DNA of 64,000 nt from Paraliobacillus salinarum (GTDB lineage Bacteria > Bacillota > Bacilli > Bacillales > Amphibacillaceae). Position numbers and translations under genes: made by a program. Positions 30,229 through 39,421 of the stretch are shown one piece after another. A model generated the notes under the pieces. The model searched no databases and was not told the DNA's origin. It saw only the letters and a list, made by a program, of their open reading frames with translations. The DNA is taken from assembly GCF_014083865.1 (NCBI RefSeq), contig NZ_JACEFA010000007.1, positions 1 to 64,000 on the forward strand, in the 5' to 3' direction. Position 1 is the stretch's first letter. Each line of letters starts with the position of its first letter.

Positions 30229-30741
30229 TTACTGATCGGATTTAGGTAATGCTTGGTGAAGTGTTTCAGAGGCATTTTTCCACATGTCTGGATTAAATTC
30301 TCGCAAAAAGTCAGCAAGTAGTTTCTTTGACGTATCGTCCATATGATCGATAATCACGTGACCTTTCATTGATTTTTCCATATGTGTCACATGCTCTGGC
30401 ATCGATTTATATGCTCGCTTAATCGAACGATCGACACGGATTTCGCTCCCAGCCACTCCATGATAATATGGCCCATTTTCTCCTCGTTCTACTGTGACCC
30501 AAACGATCCAATACAATTTTCCATTTGGGACTTCATCTTTATTTGGGATAAACTTGACACGACGCTCTACTTCACTACGCGCATGCATAGCTCCCATATC
30601 AACAAACGCTCGGTGTTCATTCGGATCGACAATAACTGGCGAAATATTTTCTAAACTAATCGACCCTACACCATAACCTCCATGGCCATCTGTTGAATCA
30701 TCTTTCATTATCGTAAATGCATTATTTTTCTTTTTTTCCAT
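30229..30741 (-). CDS. ywhD: YwhD family protein
   Basis: 170-residue conserved Bacillaceae protein of unknown function, recognised by FTIMKDDSTDGHGGYGVGSI, AFVDMGAMHARSEVE and WIVWVTVER. No membrane segment or catalytic motif is evident. It is convergent with pbpG, as expected from the B. subtilis ywhD-pbpG neighbourhood. Start ATG with GGAGG 11 nt upstream. Confidence 0.92.
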   Translation of the reverse strand: MEKKKNNAFTIMKDDSTDGHGGYGVGSISLENISPVIVDPNEHRAFVDMGAMHARSEVERRVKFIPNKDEVPNGKLYWIVWVTVERGENGPYYHGVAGSEIRVDRSIKRAYKSMPEHVTHMEKSMKGHVIIDHMDDTSKKLLADFLREFNPDMWKNASETLHQALPKSDQ

Positions 30742-30779
30742 GATAAATCAAACCTCCAATACACCAACATTGTAGCATA

Positions 30780-30814
30780 AATGGGACATTGGGGTCAGTC
30801 CCCAATGTCCCATT
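30780..30814. repeat. GGGTCAGACCC-type hairpin, copy B
   Basis: Perfect 15-bp stem AATGGGACATTGGGG and complement, loop TCAGT, identical to copy A over the stem. It lies upstream of ywhD and of the divergent G5-protein gene. Confidence 0.9.
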
Positions 30815-31010
30815 CGACAAACATTTTCTGCATTCCTCCCTACATTGTCATTTGTTTATAGTATAATTGACATGTATAGTGAAAAATCCAAATTATTTTA
30901 CATTATTCAGAATTACTTGTTTTGCGTTCATATGAATACTTTGATGCAAAATTACTATCGTTTAAAACATACCAAATAGTTATTTTATAAAAATAATGCA
31001 GGAGGGTGAC

Positions 31011-31811
31011 ATGAAGAAAAAAAATTGGTTGAACAATAAAAACAAATTAGGACTGATTGGCGCTGGGATATTATCGATTGTTGTTTTTGCTATTATTACT
31101 TTTTCTGTAATTGTTATCAATCAAAATATCACGACACAAACAGCAAAAAGTTCGGATGTTTCAAATTACCCTGAAGAAGAAGCTACGAATACATACATTG
31201 AGCTAGCTGCGGATGATGATCAAAAGGAGCAAGATAGTAAGGAGGAGACTTCTGAAACAGACAGTGAAGAAAACTTAGATGAAGATGATAGCATAGAGGA
31301 GTTAGACAACGAAGAGGCAGAAGATGTTCATAGAGAAGAGAATAATGATAAATACACTGTTTCTAATACTAATAATGACAACGAAAAACCGGTCAACAAG
31401 CCAAATAAAGAAGAGAATGAGAGTAACACTAGTAATCAGGGGAATACAACGTCGGAAAAAGAACCGGTAAAAAAGCCTGAAAAAGAGGATGAAGTCGGGG
31501 TTAAAGATGATGCGGAAGAACCCGAAGAGGAAGACTCTACACCTGTAATCACAACGAAAACCGTACAAAAAACAGAGTCAATTAAATACGAAACAATAGA
31601 AAAAGAAGATAGTAGTTTGACTGCTGGAAATAGAATAGTTATTCAGAATGGCAAAGAAGGCGTAAGAACAATAACTTTTGAAAAAACGTATAAGGATGGA
31701 AAGCTCATTTCAACCGAACAAACAAGCTCAGTTGTTACAAAAAAACCAATAAATGAAATTATCTTAGTAGGGTCAAAAACAGACGAACCAACGATCGAAG
31801 AAGATGAATAA
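31011..31811 (+). CDS. Membrane-anchored G5-domain protein
   Basis: 266 residues. A short basic start (MKKKNWLNNKNK), one membrane helix (about 14-38), a long acidic, low-complexity Asp/Glu/Asn/Lys spacer (about 50-180) and a C-terminal G5 domain (about 188-260: TTKTVQKTESIKYETIEK, GKEGVRTITFEKTYKDGK, TKKPINEIILVGSK). G5 domains are thought to bind N-acetylglucosamine or the cell wall. No enzyme domain is attached. Start ATG with GGAGGGTGAC upstream. Probably presented outside the membrane on the acidic stalk. Confidence 0.85.
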   Translation: MKKKNWLNNKNKLGLIGAGILSIVVFAIITFSVIVINQNITTQTAKSSDVSNYPEEEATNTYIELAADDDQKEQDSKEETSETDSEENLDEDDSIEELDNEEAEDVHREENNDKYTVSNTNNDNEKPVNKPNKEENESNTSNQGNTTSEKEPVKKPEKEDEVGVKDDAEEPEEEDSTPVITTKTVQKTESIKYETIEKEDSSLTAGNRIVIQNGKEGVRTITFEKTYKDGKLISTEQTSSVVTKKPINEIILVGSKTDEPTIEEDE

Positions 31812-31818
31812 GAAATGG

Positions 31819-31853
31819 AATGGGACAAAAGGGTCTGACCCCAGTGTCCCATT
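31819..31853. repeat. GGGTCTGACCC-type hairpin, copy C
   Basis: Outer stem AATGGGACA/TGTCCCATT with a central GGGTC-T-GACCC palindrome. It abuts the stop codon of the fused permease gene (31854). Orientation and sequence are almost identical to copy D at the other end of that gene. Confidence 0.88.
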
Positions 31854-33863
31854 TTAATAAAAATGAAAGTGTTCTGGTTTTAGTGTTTGATTTGTATTAC
31901 TGTTGTCTTGTTTTTGTTTGTTTCGATTTTTCCACCGCACTCTTCTACTTCTGACGCCTATTCGCGCTTGTTGTACTTCTTGTATCCCTTCAATACATAG
32001 CTGCATTGCGATAATTACCATCATAAATGCTAGTAATACAGGTACAACAATCCAATAATGTTCTGTCATTAGCGCTTCTCTTGCGTTACTAATTAATCCT
32101 GACCATTCAAATGTTACTGAATGCGCTGGCGCTCTGTAAAATTGATCAAACATTACGCTTGTTCCACCTAGAAATAACTGAAACAAACCTAAATGAATCA
32201 TCAGTAATAATACTTGAATAAATTGTTGACCAAAAATAACACCCAACTTTGCTCCCAAATGCGGCATTATATGTCTTTTTATCAACTGTTTCCTCGAAGC
32301 ACCTAGCACCCTCGCTCCTGTAATGAATTCTTTTTCTAAGATAAGATTCATTTCATTTCCAATTAAAACTGTTACTAAAGGTACAACTAAAATAGTTAGA
32401 ATAATACCTTGTATAAGAATACGTTCTGTTAAACTATTGGAGAACCCTGTGACTCCACCCATTAAATAGGAACTCAGAATTACAACTGAAATAACCGTAA
32501 GAGGTAAATAGTGAAATCCATCTACCCATTTTTTAATCCATCTTCTCCATCTGTCGTTTATGAAGAAATTGTATGGTATTGCAAATAAAAAACCGAAAAT
32601 AAGTCTTAATAAACTAATCGAAGCAGCGAATATAATCGTGTACTTCGCTCCAGTTAATAACTGATCTTTAATGCTATAACCTAGGTAATCGCTCCCCATT
32701 GGAACATACTTAGATGGTGGATGTGGTGTGTTACTCACTAATTTTCCTGCATCATCATAGACCAAAACGTATTGTTGAACGGGATTATCATTAAATAAGG
32801 TATGTACAAAGCTAATAATAACTAAACCAGTAATGACAGTAAATCCAATGATGAATTTTGGATTTTTCAAGTATTGAAAGAAATTTTTAAATAAACGAAT
32901 CAACTGTTTTTTAAATGAAGTCAACGATAATTTAGGTTTATATTGTTGTATTTCTTTTGTTTTTACTTGCTTTTGTTTCACATTATTTTTTCTTTTTAAA
33001 TGAATCGTAGTAGAGTAATATTTTTCATTAAAAATAAAAACCTCTATTCCTTGATAGATAAGAAATAATGGCGTGAAAATCATGATAAGTACTATCGCTA
33101 AAACTATTGGCCTGAAATCTGTCATAATAAAACTAGAAATACCACTTATATTAAATATGTACTCAACAACAAAGAGACTGGATAAAGTTGTCCAAACAAT
33201 TATTTTCGACTGGTAAAACAAACTTTTCATGCTATTACGCAAGACATGGTTTACAATAATAAAATGTTCTCGTAATCCTTTACTACGTGCCAATTCGACA
33301 TAAGGTTTGGTCATTTCTTCATCTAGTAACAAGAGTAATACTCGATACAATGAGACCATTGGTAAAAAAGAAAGCACAACGATTGGAGCTAGATAAATTC
33401 GTTCTTCGCCAAGTGTTGCAAATTTCATCAGGAGTATATCGGTATGCTGATAAATCGTAACAACGAATAGCTGCAATATAAATGCAACCATTAAATCTGG
33501 AATGGATTCTAAAAATCCTACTACACGTTTAATCAATTGCTTTAGGGCTGAAGGAAGAAACATTGTGAGAATAGCAAGTAAAAAGGCAAGTCCAAAGCCT
33601 AAACATAATGCCCCAATAAAAATGCGCATGGAGTATAGGTAAGGATCCATTAGAAAAGATAGCATTGATAATTCTCGATCTAAATAATAATACGTCCAAT
33701 TTTCCGGTTGAATAATTGTTTTTATTAATTCAATTAATTGTTCAAAGTAAAGTGAGAAATTAATCATCTGTGAAGATTGAAATAAAGCAGGTATAGCGCT
33801 AATAAATAAAATTCCGATAATACCTAAAATGTAGTATAGGGTAAAACGTAACAGTTTCTTCAT
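31854..33863 (-). CDS. Fused peptide-type ABC transporter permease (DppB-DppC-like)
   Basis: 669 residues with two BPD_transp_1 permease domains in one chain. First half about 1-280 (signal anchor, then five helices, EAA-like loop PYVELARSKGLREHFIIVNHVLRNSM). A basic linker follows, and the second half (about 335-640) has the DppC-like extracellular segment PHPPSKYVPMGSDYLG and a second EAA-like loop EFITGARVLGASRKQLIKRHIMP. No ATPase or binding protein lies nearby. Same strand as ywgA, 52 bp downstream; REP-like hairpins flank it on both sides. Substrate unknown. Confidence 0.85.
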   Translation of the reverse strand: MKKLLRFTLYYILGIIGILFISAIPALFQSSQMINFSLYFEQLIELIKTIIQPENWTYYYLDRELSMLSFLMDPYLYSMRIFIGALCLGFGLAFLLAILTMFLPSALKQLIKRVVGFLESIPDLMVAFILQLFVVTIYQHTDILLMKFATLGEERIYLAPIVVLSFLPMVSLYRVLLLLLDEEMTKPYVELARSKGLREHFIIVNHVLRNSMKSLFYQSKIIVWTTLSSLFVVEYIFNISGISSFIMTDFRPIVLAIVLIMIFTPLFLIYQGIEVFIFNEKYYSTTIHLKRKNNVKQKQVKTKEIQQYKPKLSLTSFKKQLIRLFKNFFQYLKNPKFIIGFTVITGLVIISFVHTLFNDNPVQQYVLVYDDAGKLVSNTPHPPSKYVPMGSDYLGYSIKDQLLTGAKYTIIFAASISLLRLIFGFLFAIPYNFFINDRWRRWIKKWVDGFHYLPLTVISVVILSSYLMGGVTGFSNSLTERILIQGIILTILVVPLVTVLIGNEMNLILEKEFITGARVLGASRKQLIKRHIMPHLGAKLGVIFGQQFIQVLLLMIHLGLFQLFLGGTSVMFDQFYRAPAHSVTFEWSGLISNAREALMTEHYWIVVPVLLAFMMVIIAMQLCIEGIQEVQQARIGVRSRRVRWKNRNKQKQDNSNTNQTLKPEHFHFY

Positions 33864-33881
33864 CCCAACTCCCCTTTAGAT

Positions 33882-33916
33882 AATGGGACAAAAGGGTCTG
33901 ACCCCAATGTCCCATT
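33882..33916. repeat. GGGTCTGACCC-type hairpin, copy D
   Basis: Outer stem AATGGGACA/TGTCCCATT around GGGTC-T-GACCC. It overlaps the last bases of ywgA and lies 19 bp before the permease start. Confidence 0.88.
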
Positions 33917-34406
33917 ATTTTAGTTCTTTAATGAATTGCCATGCTGCTTGGATGTCTGTTTCTGTGTAGTTGGAACTTTTTTTGACGATTTGTACTTTTT
34001 CTTCGATTTCTTTTTTTGATAAATGATCAAAATAAAGCATGGTAGATACTAACTCAAGAAATCTTGAGCTTTTATCTTTCATTTTTTCAATCATCTCATT
34101 GCAGGATGGTAATTCTACTGCGGAGTGTCCGAGAAAATCTTCACCCGCTTCTGTAACTGTATATCGATATTGATAATAATTGCTTTTGCTCTCTTTTTGT
34201 TCTTCAATAAACCCTAAATTACATAGTTCCTCTATTCGAAGTGTTAATTCCTCTGAATATGGTCCATAAAAATGAAATTCATACTTTTCCTCAAAAGGAA
34301 TATCACACTTTTTTAATATATAAATCATTTTCTGTAGTTTTTTTCGTCCTACAACTTCGCCTGCATTTTTAAAAAACAGCATTAATTTTGCATGATTTGC
34401 TAACAT
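33915..34406 (-). CDS. ywgA: YwgA family protein
   Basis: 163 residues, function unknown. GRKKLQKMIYILKKCDIPFEEKYEFHFYGPYSEELT resembles the winged-helix/antitoxin-like YwgA family; the middle KSNYYQYRYTVTEAGEDFL is also typical. Directly downstream of ywfO (38-bp gap) on the same strand, as in B. subtilis. Confidence 0.88.
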   Translation of the reverse strand: MLANHAKLMLFFKNAGEVVGRKKLQKMIYILKKCDIPFEEKYEFHFYGPYSEELTLRIEELCNLGFIEEQKESKSNYYQYRYTVTEAGEDFLGHSAVELPSCNEMIEKMKDKSSRFLELVSTMLYFDHLSKKEIEEKVQIVKKSSNYTETDIQAAWQFIKELK

Positions 34407-34444
34407 CGAAAAAACAACCCCTATTCCAAACTTAGTTTCACAAT

Positions 34445-35749
34445 CTAATCGATATCCGCTAATCCTAAGATCGTCTTAATTTTATTTTTTTCTGGTTGAT
34501 CATCAGGCAGTGCTTGAATAAAATCCATTGGAAAATACAGTTTATGATCTGTTCGTTTCTTACCTGAGATGGATTCAACAATGTCCGATTGTCTCGATAA
34601 TTCTTTCAATTCCTGATTAGGCATTAATAAATAAATCGGCAAGCGTTCGCCCTCTTCACCAGGTCGATAGAAATCGTATGGTAAATCAGAGGATGAATCA
34701 ACAACTAAATAATAATCCGGATCAATGCCCACTTTCTTAAACAGCTGATAAAGCTCCATCCATTCGTTCATCTGTAAATTCGGATTAAATTCAATGTACT
34801 TTAATAGCTTTCGATTCATGAAGCGTACACATAAATCACTCAGAATTTCATCTGTTTCATCTATCCACATTTGGAAATAATATAAAACAACTGACTCATC
34901 TAATCGTAAGTAATCTTCTAGTGAAACATCCCCTGAGAAAAAGGATAAGAAATGTGTTGGTTTTAACGAAAATTGATACCCCTGCTCATACAAATGTTTT
35001 GCGCGGTGGAGTATTTTAGATAAGATAACTTCTGCACTTCGACTAACTGGATGGAAATAAACTTGCCAATACATCTGATATCTACTCATGATGTAGTCCT
35101 CTACTGCATGCATACCTGTTTGCTTGATGACTACTTGGTCCTCTAATGGACGCATGACACGCAAAATTCGTTCCATGTCAAAATGACCGTAGCTTACCCC
35201 AGTGAAGTATGCATCTCGCTGTAAATAATCCATTCGATCAGCATCTATTTGACTCGAGATCAGGCTAACTACTAATTTATCTTCATATGTTTTGTTAATT
35301 ACATCCGCAACTTTTTGTGGGAAACCTTCTTCTACACGACGTAGCACATGATTAACCTCAGTGTCACCAAGTACAATTTGTCTAGTAAAAGCTTCATGAT
35401 CTAATTTAAACACTTTTTCAAATGAATGCGAAAATGGTCCATGTCCTAAATCATGCAAGAGTGCAGCACAAAGACAGAGGAGTCGTTCTTCATTATTCCA
35501 ATGTTTTCTTCCTTCAAAATTAAATAAAATACGGCGAACAATTTCATAAACACCTAACGAATGATTAAACCGACTATGTTCTGCACCATGAAAGGTGAGA
35601 AAAGATGTACCTAGCTGTTTAACTCGACGTAATCGTTGAAATTCTGCCGTACCAATCAAATCCCATATTACACGATCTTTCACATGAATATACCGGTGTA
35701 CTGGGTCTTTAAATACTTTTTCTTCATCTAACTGCTCATTTTTGTACAT
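34445..35749 (-). CDS. ywfO: HD-domain phosphohydrolase YwfO
   Basis: 434 residues of the HD/dNTPase-like superfamily. Metal-binding motifs: FQRLRRVKQLGTSFLTFHGAEHSRFNHSLGVY (first His, Arg), LLHDLGHGPFSHSFE (HD), and SSQIDADRMDYLQRDA with the last Asp. B. subtilis YwfO and related proteins hydrolyse nucleoside triphosphates in vitro; I do not assign a substrate. Start ATG with AAAGGG upstream. Divergent from lipL. Confidence 0.93.
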   Translation of the reverse strand: MYKNEQLDEEKVFKDPVHRYIHVKDRVIWDLIGTAEFQRLRRVKQLGTSFLTFHGAEHSRFNHSLGVYEIVRRILFNFEGRKHWNNEERLLCLCAALLHDLGHGPFSHSFEKVFKLDHEAFTRQIVLGDTEVNHVLRRVEEGFPQKVADVINKTYEDKLVVSLISSQIDADRMDYLQRDAYFTGVSYGHFDMERILRVMRPLEDQVVIKQTGMHAVEDYIMSRYQMYWQVYFHPVSRSAEVILSKILHRAKHLYEQGYQFSLKPTHFLSFFSGDVSLEDYLRLDESVVLYYFQMWIDETDEILSDLCVRFMNRKLLKYIEFNPNLQMNEWMELYQLFKKVGIDPDYYLVVDSSSDLPYDFYRPGEEGERLPIYLLMPNQELKELSRQSDIVESISGKKRTDHKLYFPMDFIQALPDDQPEKNKIKTILGLADID

Positions 35750-35895
35750 ATATTAACCCTTTCTTCCGACATTTTTTTCTGCATTATGTATGGATTCATT
35801 ATATAATAGTTTTGGGTAATCTAAAAGAGGACAAAATTATATATATTAAAGCATCTAACGCATAACATCGACCTACAACAAAGGAGTAAGCATAT

Positions 35896-36738
35896 ATGTC
35901 TAATTGGAAAAATATTTTCAAGGGTTCATCTATACGATTGATTGATGGAAGTCCGCTAACAATAAATACTTCAGCAATGGATGAATTTGCGATTGATGAT
36001 GCCCTAGCGTTATCAGTTAGCAATCAAACTTCCCCTCCAGTCATTAGACTTTGGACACATGATCATACGATTGTGATGGGTATACCTGATTCACGTCTTC
36101 CACAGAAAGATGAAGCAGTAACTTTTTTACAACAGCAAGGCTATCAAACTGTAGTACGTAATTCTGGTGGCTTAGCGGTTGTCTTAGATAAAGGTGTCTT
36201 AAATGTATCTCTTTTACTTGCAAATGGAGATAAAATCGGTATTCATGAAGGATACGAAATCATGGTAGCTTTTATCAAAGATATTTTACAGGAAGAAACA
36301 GATGCGATTAAAGCATTTGAAGTCGTCGGCTCATATTGTCCAGGTGACTATGATTTAAGTATTGACGGAAAGAAGTTTGCCGGAATATCGCAACGCCGTG
36401 TTCGTAATGGTGTAGCTGTGCAAATTTATATTGCAGTAGAAGGTAGCGGGCAAGAAAGAGCAAGTTTGATTCAAGAATTTTATACGAAAGGCTTACAAGG
36501 AGAAGAGAGTAAATTTGACTATCCTGACGTGGATCCTAACACGATGCGTTCATTAAGTGAGTTATTAGATCAACCAATTACTGTTGAAGAATTAAAACAA
36601 AAAATTACTACTTATTTAACGGCGCACTCATTTGAATGGACAGCTTCAACTTTAGCAGATGAAGAACTAGCAACGTACCAAAAACGAAAGCAACAAATGA
36701 TTGATCGTAATAAAAAAGCACTCGGTGAGTTAGCTTAG
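35896..36738 (+). CDS. lipL: Octanoyl-[GcvH]:protein N-octanoyltransferase
   Basis: Moves octanoyl from GcvH to E2 subunits in lipoate assembly. 280 residues of the biotin/lipoate protein ligase fold: RNSGGLAVVLDKGVLNVSLLL, the catalytic cysteine in VVGSYCPGDYDLS (Cys148) and the lysine segment IDGKKFAGISQRR. Cys at this position separates LipL from lipoate ligases. Position near pta and hemQ fits B. subtilis ywfL. Start ATG with AAGGAG upstream. Confidence 0.94.
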   Translation: MSNWKNIFKGSSIRLIDGSPLTINTSAMDEFAIDDALALSVSNQTSPPVIRLWTHDHTIVMGIPDSRLPQKDEAVTFLQQQGYQTVVRNSGGLAVVLDKGVLNVSLLLANGDKIGIHEGYEIMVAFIKDILQEETDAIKAFEVVGSYCPGDYDLSIDGKKFAGISQRRVRNGVAVQIYIAVEGSGQERASLIQEFYTKGLQGEESKFDYPDVDPNTMRSLSELLDQPITVEELKQKITTYLTAHSFEWTASTLADEELATYQKRKQQMIDRNKKALGELA

Positions 36739-36741
36739 TAA

Positions 36742-36787
36742 TGTGCCCCCTTGAATTAGATCATTAGTCTAACTTTGATGGGGCACA
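36742..36787. terminator. Hairpin between convergent lipL and menC
   Basis: 8-bp outer stem TGTGCCCC/GGGGCACA around an inner TTAGA/TCTAA pair. No strong T run, so its terminator role is uncertain. Confidence 0.55.
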
Positions 36788-36803
36788 TGAGCGTCTGAGT
36801 GCT

Positions 36804-37916
36804 TTACTTTTTTGTGTGGATTTGTTTTTCTATCCGATAATATGCTAACGCTTCTTTGTCAATCGCATAACCAATACCGGGATTTTCAGATAAATGAATT
36901 TTTCCATTGTCTGTTTTGATCTCTGGTTGAATAATATCTTTTTCCCAATAATAGGCAGATCCAGCCGTGTCTGCCGGCAAGGTAAATTGCGGTAATGTTG
37001 CTATCGCTAAACTATGTGCCCTGCCTACTCCAGCCTCCAACATGCCACCACACCATAATGGTAATTGATGCTGTTCAGCCAAATCATGCATTTCCTTCGT
37101 GTTTTGGATACCACCTACTCGACTAGGTTTTATATTCACTATTTTACAGCTGTGTAAAGCAATTGCTGTTTTTAAGTCACTATATGTATGAATACTTTCA
37201 TCCAAACAGATTGGGGTTTGTAATAGGTTTTGGAGCTTTGCATGTTCAACAAAATCATCCTGTGCAAAAGGTTGTTCGATCATTAATAAATTAAATTGAT
37301 CTAGCGCAAGCAATCTGTCCTTATCTTCCCATGAATAGGCACCATTGGCATCAATCATTAAAGAAAGTGATGGAAAGGACGTTCTTACTTTGTCTAACAA
37401 GCGTATTTCTTTCCCTTTTTTCACCTTCAATTTAACGCGTTGATAACCTTGTGCGAGTTTTTCTTCGATCGTTTCTAATAGTTCTTGATCAGTTGGCTTT
37501 AGCCCAATACTCACACCAACATCAACAGTTGGCTCCTTTCCACCAATCAGTTTATACAATGGTTGATTTGTCCGTTTTGCATACAGATCCCACACAGCAC
37601 CTTCTATTGCCGCTTTTGCCATTTGGTTACGACGAATCGTTCGGAAAATTTTTGACAGTTCGCTTGGGTGTGTAATTTTCGCCTCCAAAACTAATGGAAT
37701 AAGATGATTTTCTAGTATAATCCGGTTTGTTTCCATTGTTTCTTCTGTGTACCATGGCGTTGCGAATGATTCAGTTTCGCCATATCCACTAGTACCATGC
37801 TCATCAATTACTTCTATAATATAAAAATCTTTCTTTTCTACCTTACCGTGACTTGTGACAAATGGATATTTATAGTTCATTTGCAGATGATGTAGAATTA
37901 CTTGATTGATATCCAG
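36804..37916 (-). CDS. Enolase-superfamily enzyme, MenC/NSAR type
   Basis: Muconate-lactonising subgroup enzyme, close to o-succinylbenzoate synthase of menaquinone synthesis and N-succinylamino acid racemase. KRVKLKVKKGK-like catalytic KxK (QRVKLKVKKG), metal ligands in LMIDANGAYSW, LMIEQPFAQDD and CLDESI, and the second base lysine in IVNIKPSRVGG. No men gene adjoins it, so MenC versus NSAR is open. The start is unclear: CTG at 37916 (GAGGTG 6 nt upstream, 370 residues), GTG at 37925, or an upstream frame that runs into tandem array B. Confidence 0.85.
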   Translation of the reverse strand: MDINQVILHHLQMNYKYPFVTSHGKVEKKDFYIIEVIDEHGTSGYGETESFATPWYTEETMETNRIILENHLIPLVLEAKITHPSELSKIFRTIRRNQMAKAAIEGAVWDLYAKRTNQPLYKLIGGKEPTVDVGVSIGLKPTDQELLETIEEKLAQGYQRVKLKVKKGKEIRLLDKVRTSFPSLSLMIDANGAYSWEDKDRLLALDQFNLLMIEQPFAQDDFVEHAKLQNLLQTPICLDESIHTYSDLKTAIALHSCKIVNIKPSRVGGIQNTKEMHDLAEQHQLPLWCGGMLEAGVGRAHSLAIATLPQFTLPADTAGSAYYWEKDIIQPEIKTDNGKIHLSENPGIGYAIDKEALAYYRIEKQIHTKK

Positions 37917-37934
37917 CGGAAACACCTCACTTTT

Positions 37935-38264
37935 GTTTGAATTATTACACATTTCGGTCACTAACATCAGATTTCCTCGCTATTTTGTTCGAATCAACCC
38001 ACTTTTCGATCACTAGTATCAGATTTCTTCGCTAGTTTGTTCGAATCAACCCACTTTTCGATCACTAGCATCAGATTTCTTCGCTATTTTGTTCGAATCA
38101 ATACACATTTCGATCACTAGCATCAGATTTCCTCGCTATTTTGTTCGAATCAATACACATTTCGATCACTAGCATCAGATTTCCTCGCTATTTTGTTCGA
38201 ATCAACCCACTTCTCGATCACTAGTATCAGATTTCTTCGCTCTTGTGATCGAATGAATCCATGC
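37935..38264. repeat. 52-bp tandem array B (about 6-7 units)
   Basis: GTTCGAATCAA recurs every 52 bp from a degenerate copy at 37935 through 37987, 38039 and on to 38195 and a degenerate one at 38247; TTCGATCACTAG recurs with the same step from 37953. Each unit also has ATCAGATTTC(C/T)TCGCTA. No indels. It fills the gap between pta and the MenC-like gene, reaching the latter's possible start. 38265-38337 shows nothing else. Confidence 0.95.
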
Positions 38265-38337
38265 ATCGTTCGCTTCATGACTAAATTGTATCATAGAAGC
38301 ATTTTTTACGTTAAGTCACCTTTCCCCAAATAAAAAA

Positions 38338-38365
38338 GCAGAGTTATCGCGATAAATAACTCTGC
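38338..38365 (-). terminator. Terminator after pta
   Basis: 10-bp stem GCAGAGTTAT/ATAACTCTGC, 8-nt loop, TTTTTTA on the minus strand, 15 bp past the pta stop. Confidence 0.92.
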
Positions 38366-38379
38366 CTTAAAATATCGAT

Positions 38380-39351
38380 TTATAGTGATTGAGCCGCTGT
38401 AATAATTGCTAGTTTGTAAACATCCTCTGTGTTACAACCACGAGATAGGTCGTTTACTGGTTTGTTTAATCCTTGTAAGATTGGCCCAACCGCGTCGAAA
38501 TTACCTAAGCGTTGTGCAATCTTATAACCAATATTACCTGCTTCTAGACCAGGGAATACGAACACATTCGCATCACCTTTAATGTCCGCATTTGGTGCTT
38601 TTTTTTCTGCAACACTCGGAACAAACGCTGCATCAAATTGGAATTCACCATCTAACGTTAAATCCGGGCGTTGTTCTTTAGCAATTCTGACTGCTTCTGC
38701 TACTTTTTCAGTTTCTTCTGATTTAGCAGATCCTTTTGTAGAAAAGCTAAGCATCGCTACACGTGGGTCAATATCAAATAATTCAGCAGTGTCTGCACTT
38801 GCAGATGCGATTTCAGCTAAGTCTTGACTATCTGGTGCAATATTAATTGCACAATCTGCGAAAACATATTTTTCATCGTCACGAACCATGATAAATACGC
38901 CAGATGTTTTCTTAATACCTGGTTTTGTTTTAATAATTTGCAAAGCTGGGCGAACGGTATCTGCAGTTGAATGAGCAGCACCACTAACTAGTCCATCTGC
39001 TTTATCCATATATACAAGCATCGTACCAAAGTAATTTTCATCCAGTAAAATTTCTCGTGCAGCCTCTTCTGTTGCTTTTCCTTTTCTACGTTCTACAAAG
39101 CTAGCAACCATATCATCAAATTGATCGTAAGTTGACGGATCAATTATTTCTACTTTATCAAGTGCAACACTTAGTTCTTTTGCTTTCTGTTCTATTTTTT
39201 CATTTGATCCGACTAGTACAGGTTGGATTAAACCGTCTGCTGCTAATTTACTTGCTGCAGCTAGAATTCTTTCGTCAGACCCTTCTGGAAATACAATTCT
39301 TCTACTTTTTCCTTCTAATCTGTTTTTTAACGTATCAAATAAATTACTCAT
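38380..39351 (-). CDS. pta: Phosphate acetyltransferase
   Basis: Converts acetyl-CoA and phosphate to acetyl phosphate for overflow acetate metabolism. 323 residues of the short form: RIVFPEGSDERILAAASKL at the N-terminus, DGLVSGAAHSTADTVRPALQIIKT, VFADCAINIAPD and the end VFVFPGLEAGNIGYKIAQRL...GCNTEDVYKLAIITAAQ. Divergent from hemQ, as in B. subtilis. Start ATG with GGAGGG upstream. A cre-like site lies ahead of it. Confidence 0.97.
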   Translation of the reverse strand: MSNLFDTLKNRLEGKSRRIVFPEGSDERILAAASKLAADGLIQPVLVGSNEKIEQKAKELSVALDKVEIIDPSTYDQFDDMVASFVERRKGKATEEAAREILLDENYFGTMLVYMDKADGLVSGAAHSTADTVRPALQIIKTKPGIKKTSGVFIMVRDDEKYVFADCAINIAPDSQDLAEIASASADTAELFDIDPRVAMLSFSTKGSAKSEETEKVAEAVRIAKEQRPDLTLDGEFQFDAAFVPSVAEKKAPNADIKGDANVFVFPGLEAGNIGYKIAQRLGNFDAVGPILQGLNKPVNDLSRGCNTEDVYKLAIITAAQSL

Positions 39352-39378
39352 GTGTCACCCTCCAAAAATCATTTCTGT

Positions 39379-39421
39379 TATATATAATACGCCTTTTTCT
39401 GTTTGAATGAAAGTGTTAACT
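39379..39421 (-). promoter_or_regulatory. pta promoter region with cre-like site
   Basis: On the minus strand an AT-rich -10-like TATTATATATAA lies at about 39379-39391. TGAAAGTGTTAACT (plus strand, 39408-39421) matches the CcpA operator TGAAAGCGTTAACA except for the central C and last A. B. subtilis pta is activated by CcpA through an upstream cre. The remaining part of the gap (39422-39726) is AT-rich and shows no other clear signal; it must hold the hemQ promoter. Confidence 0.4.
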
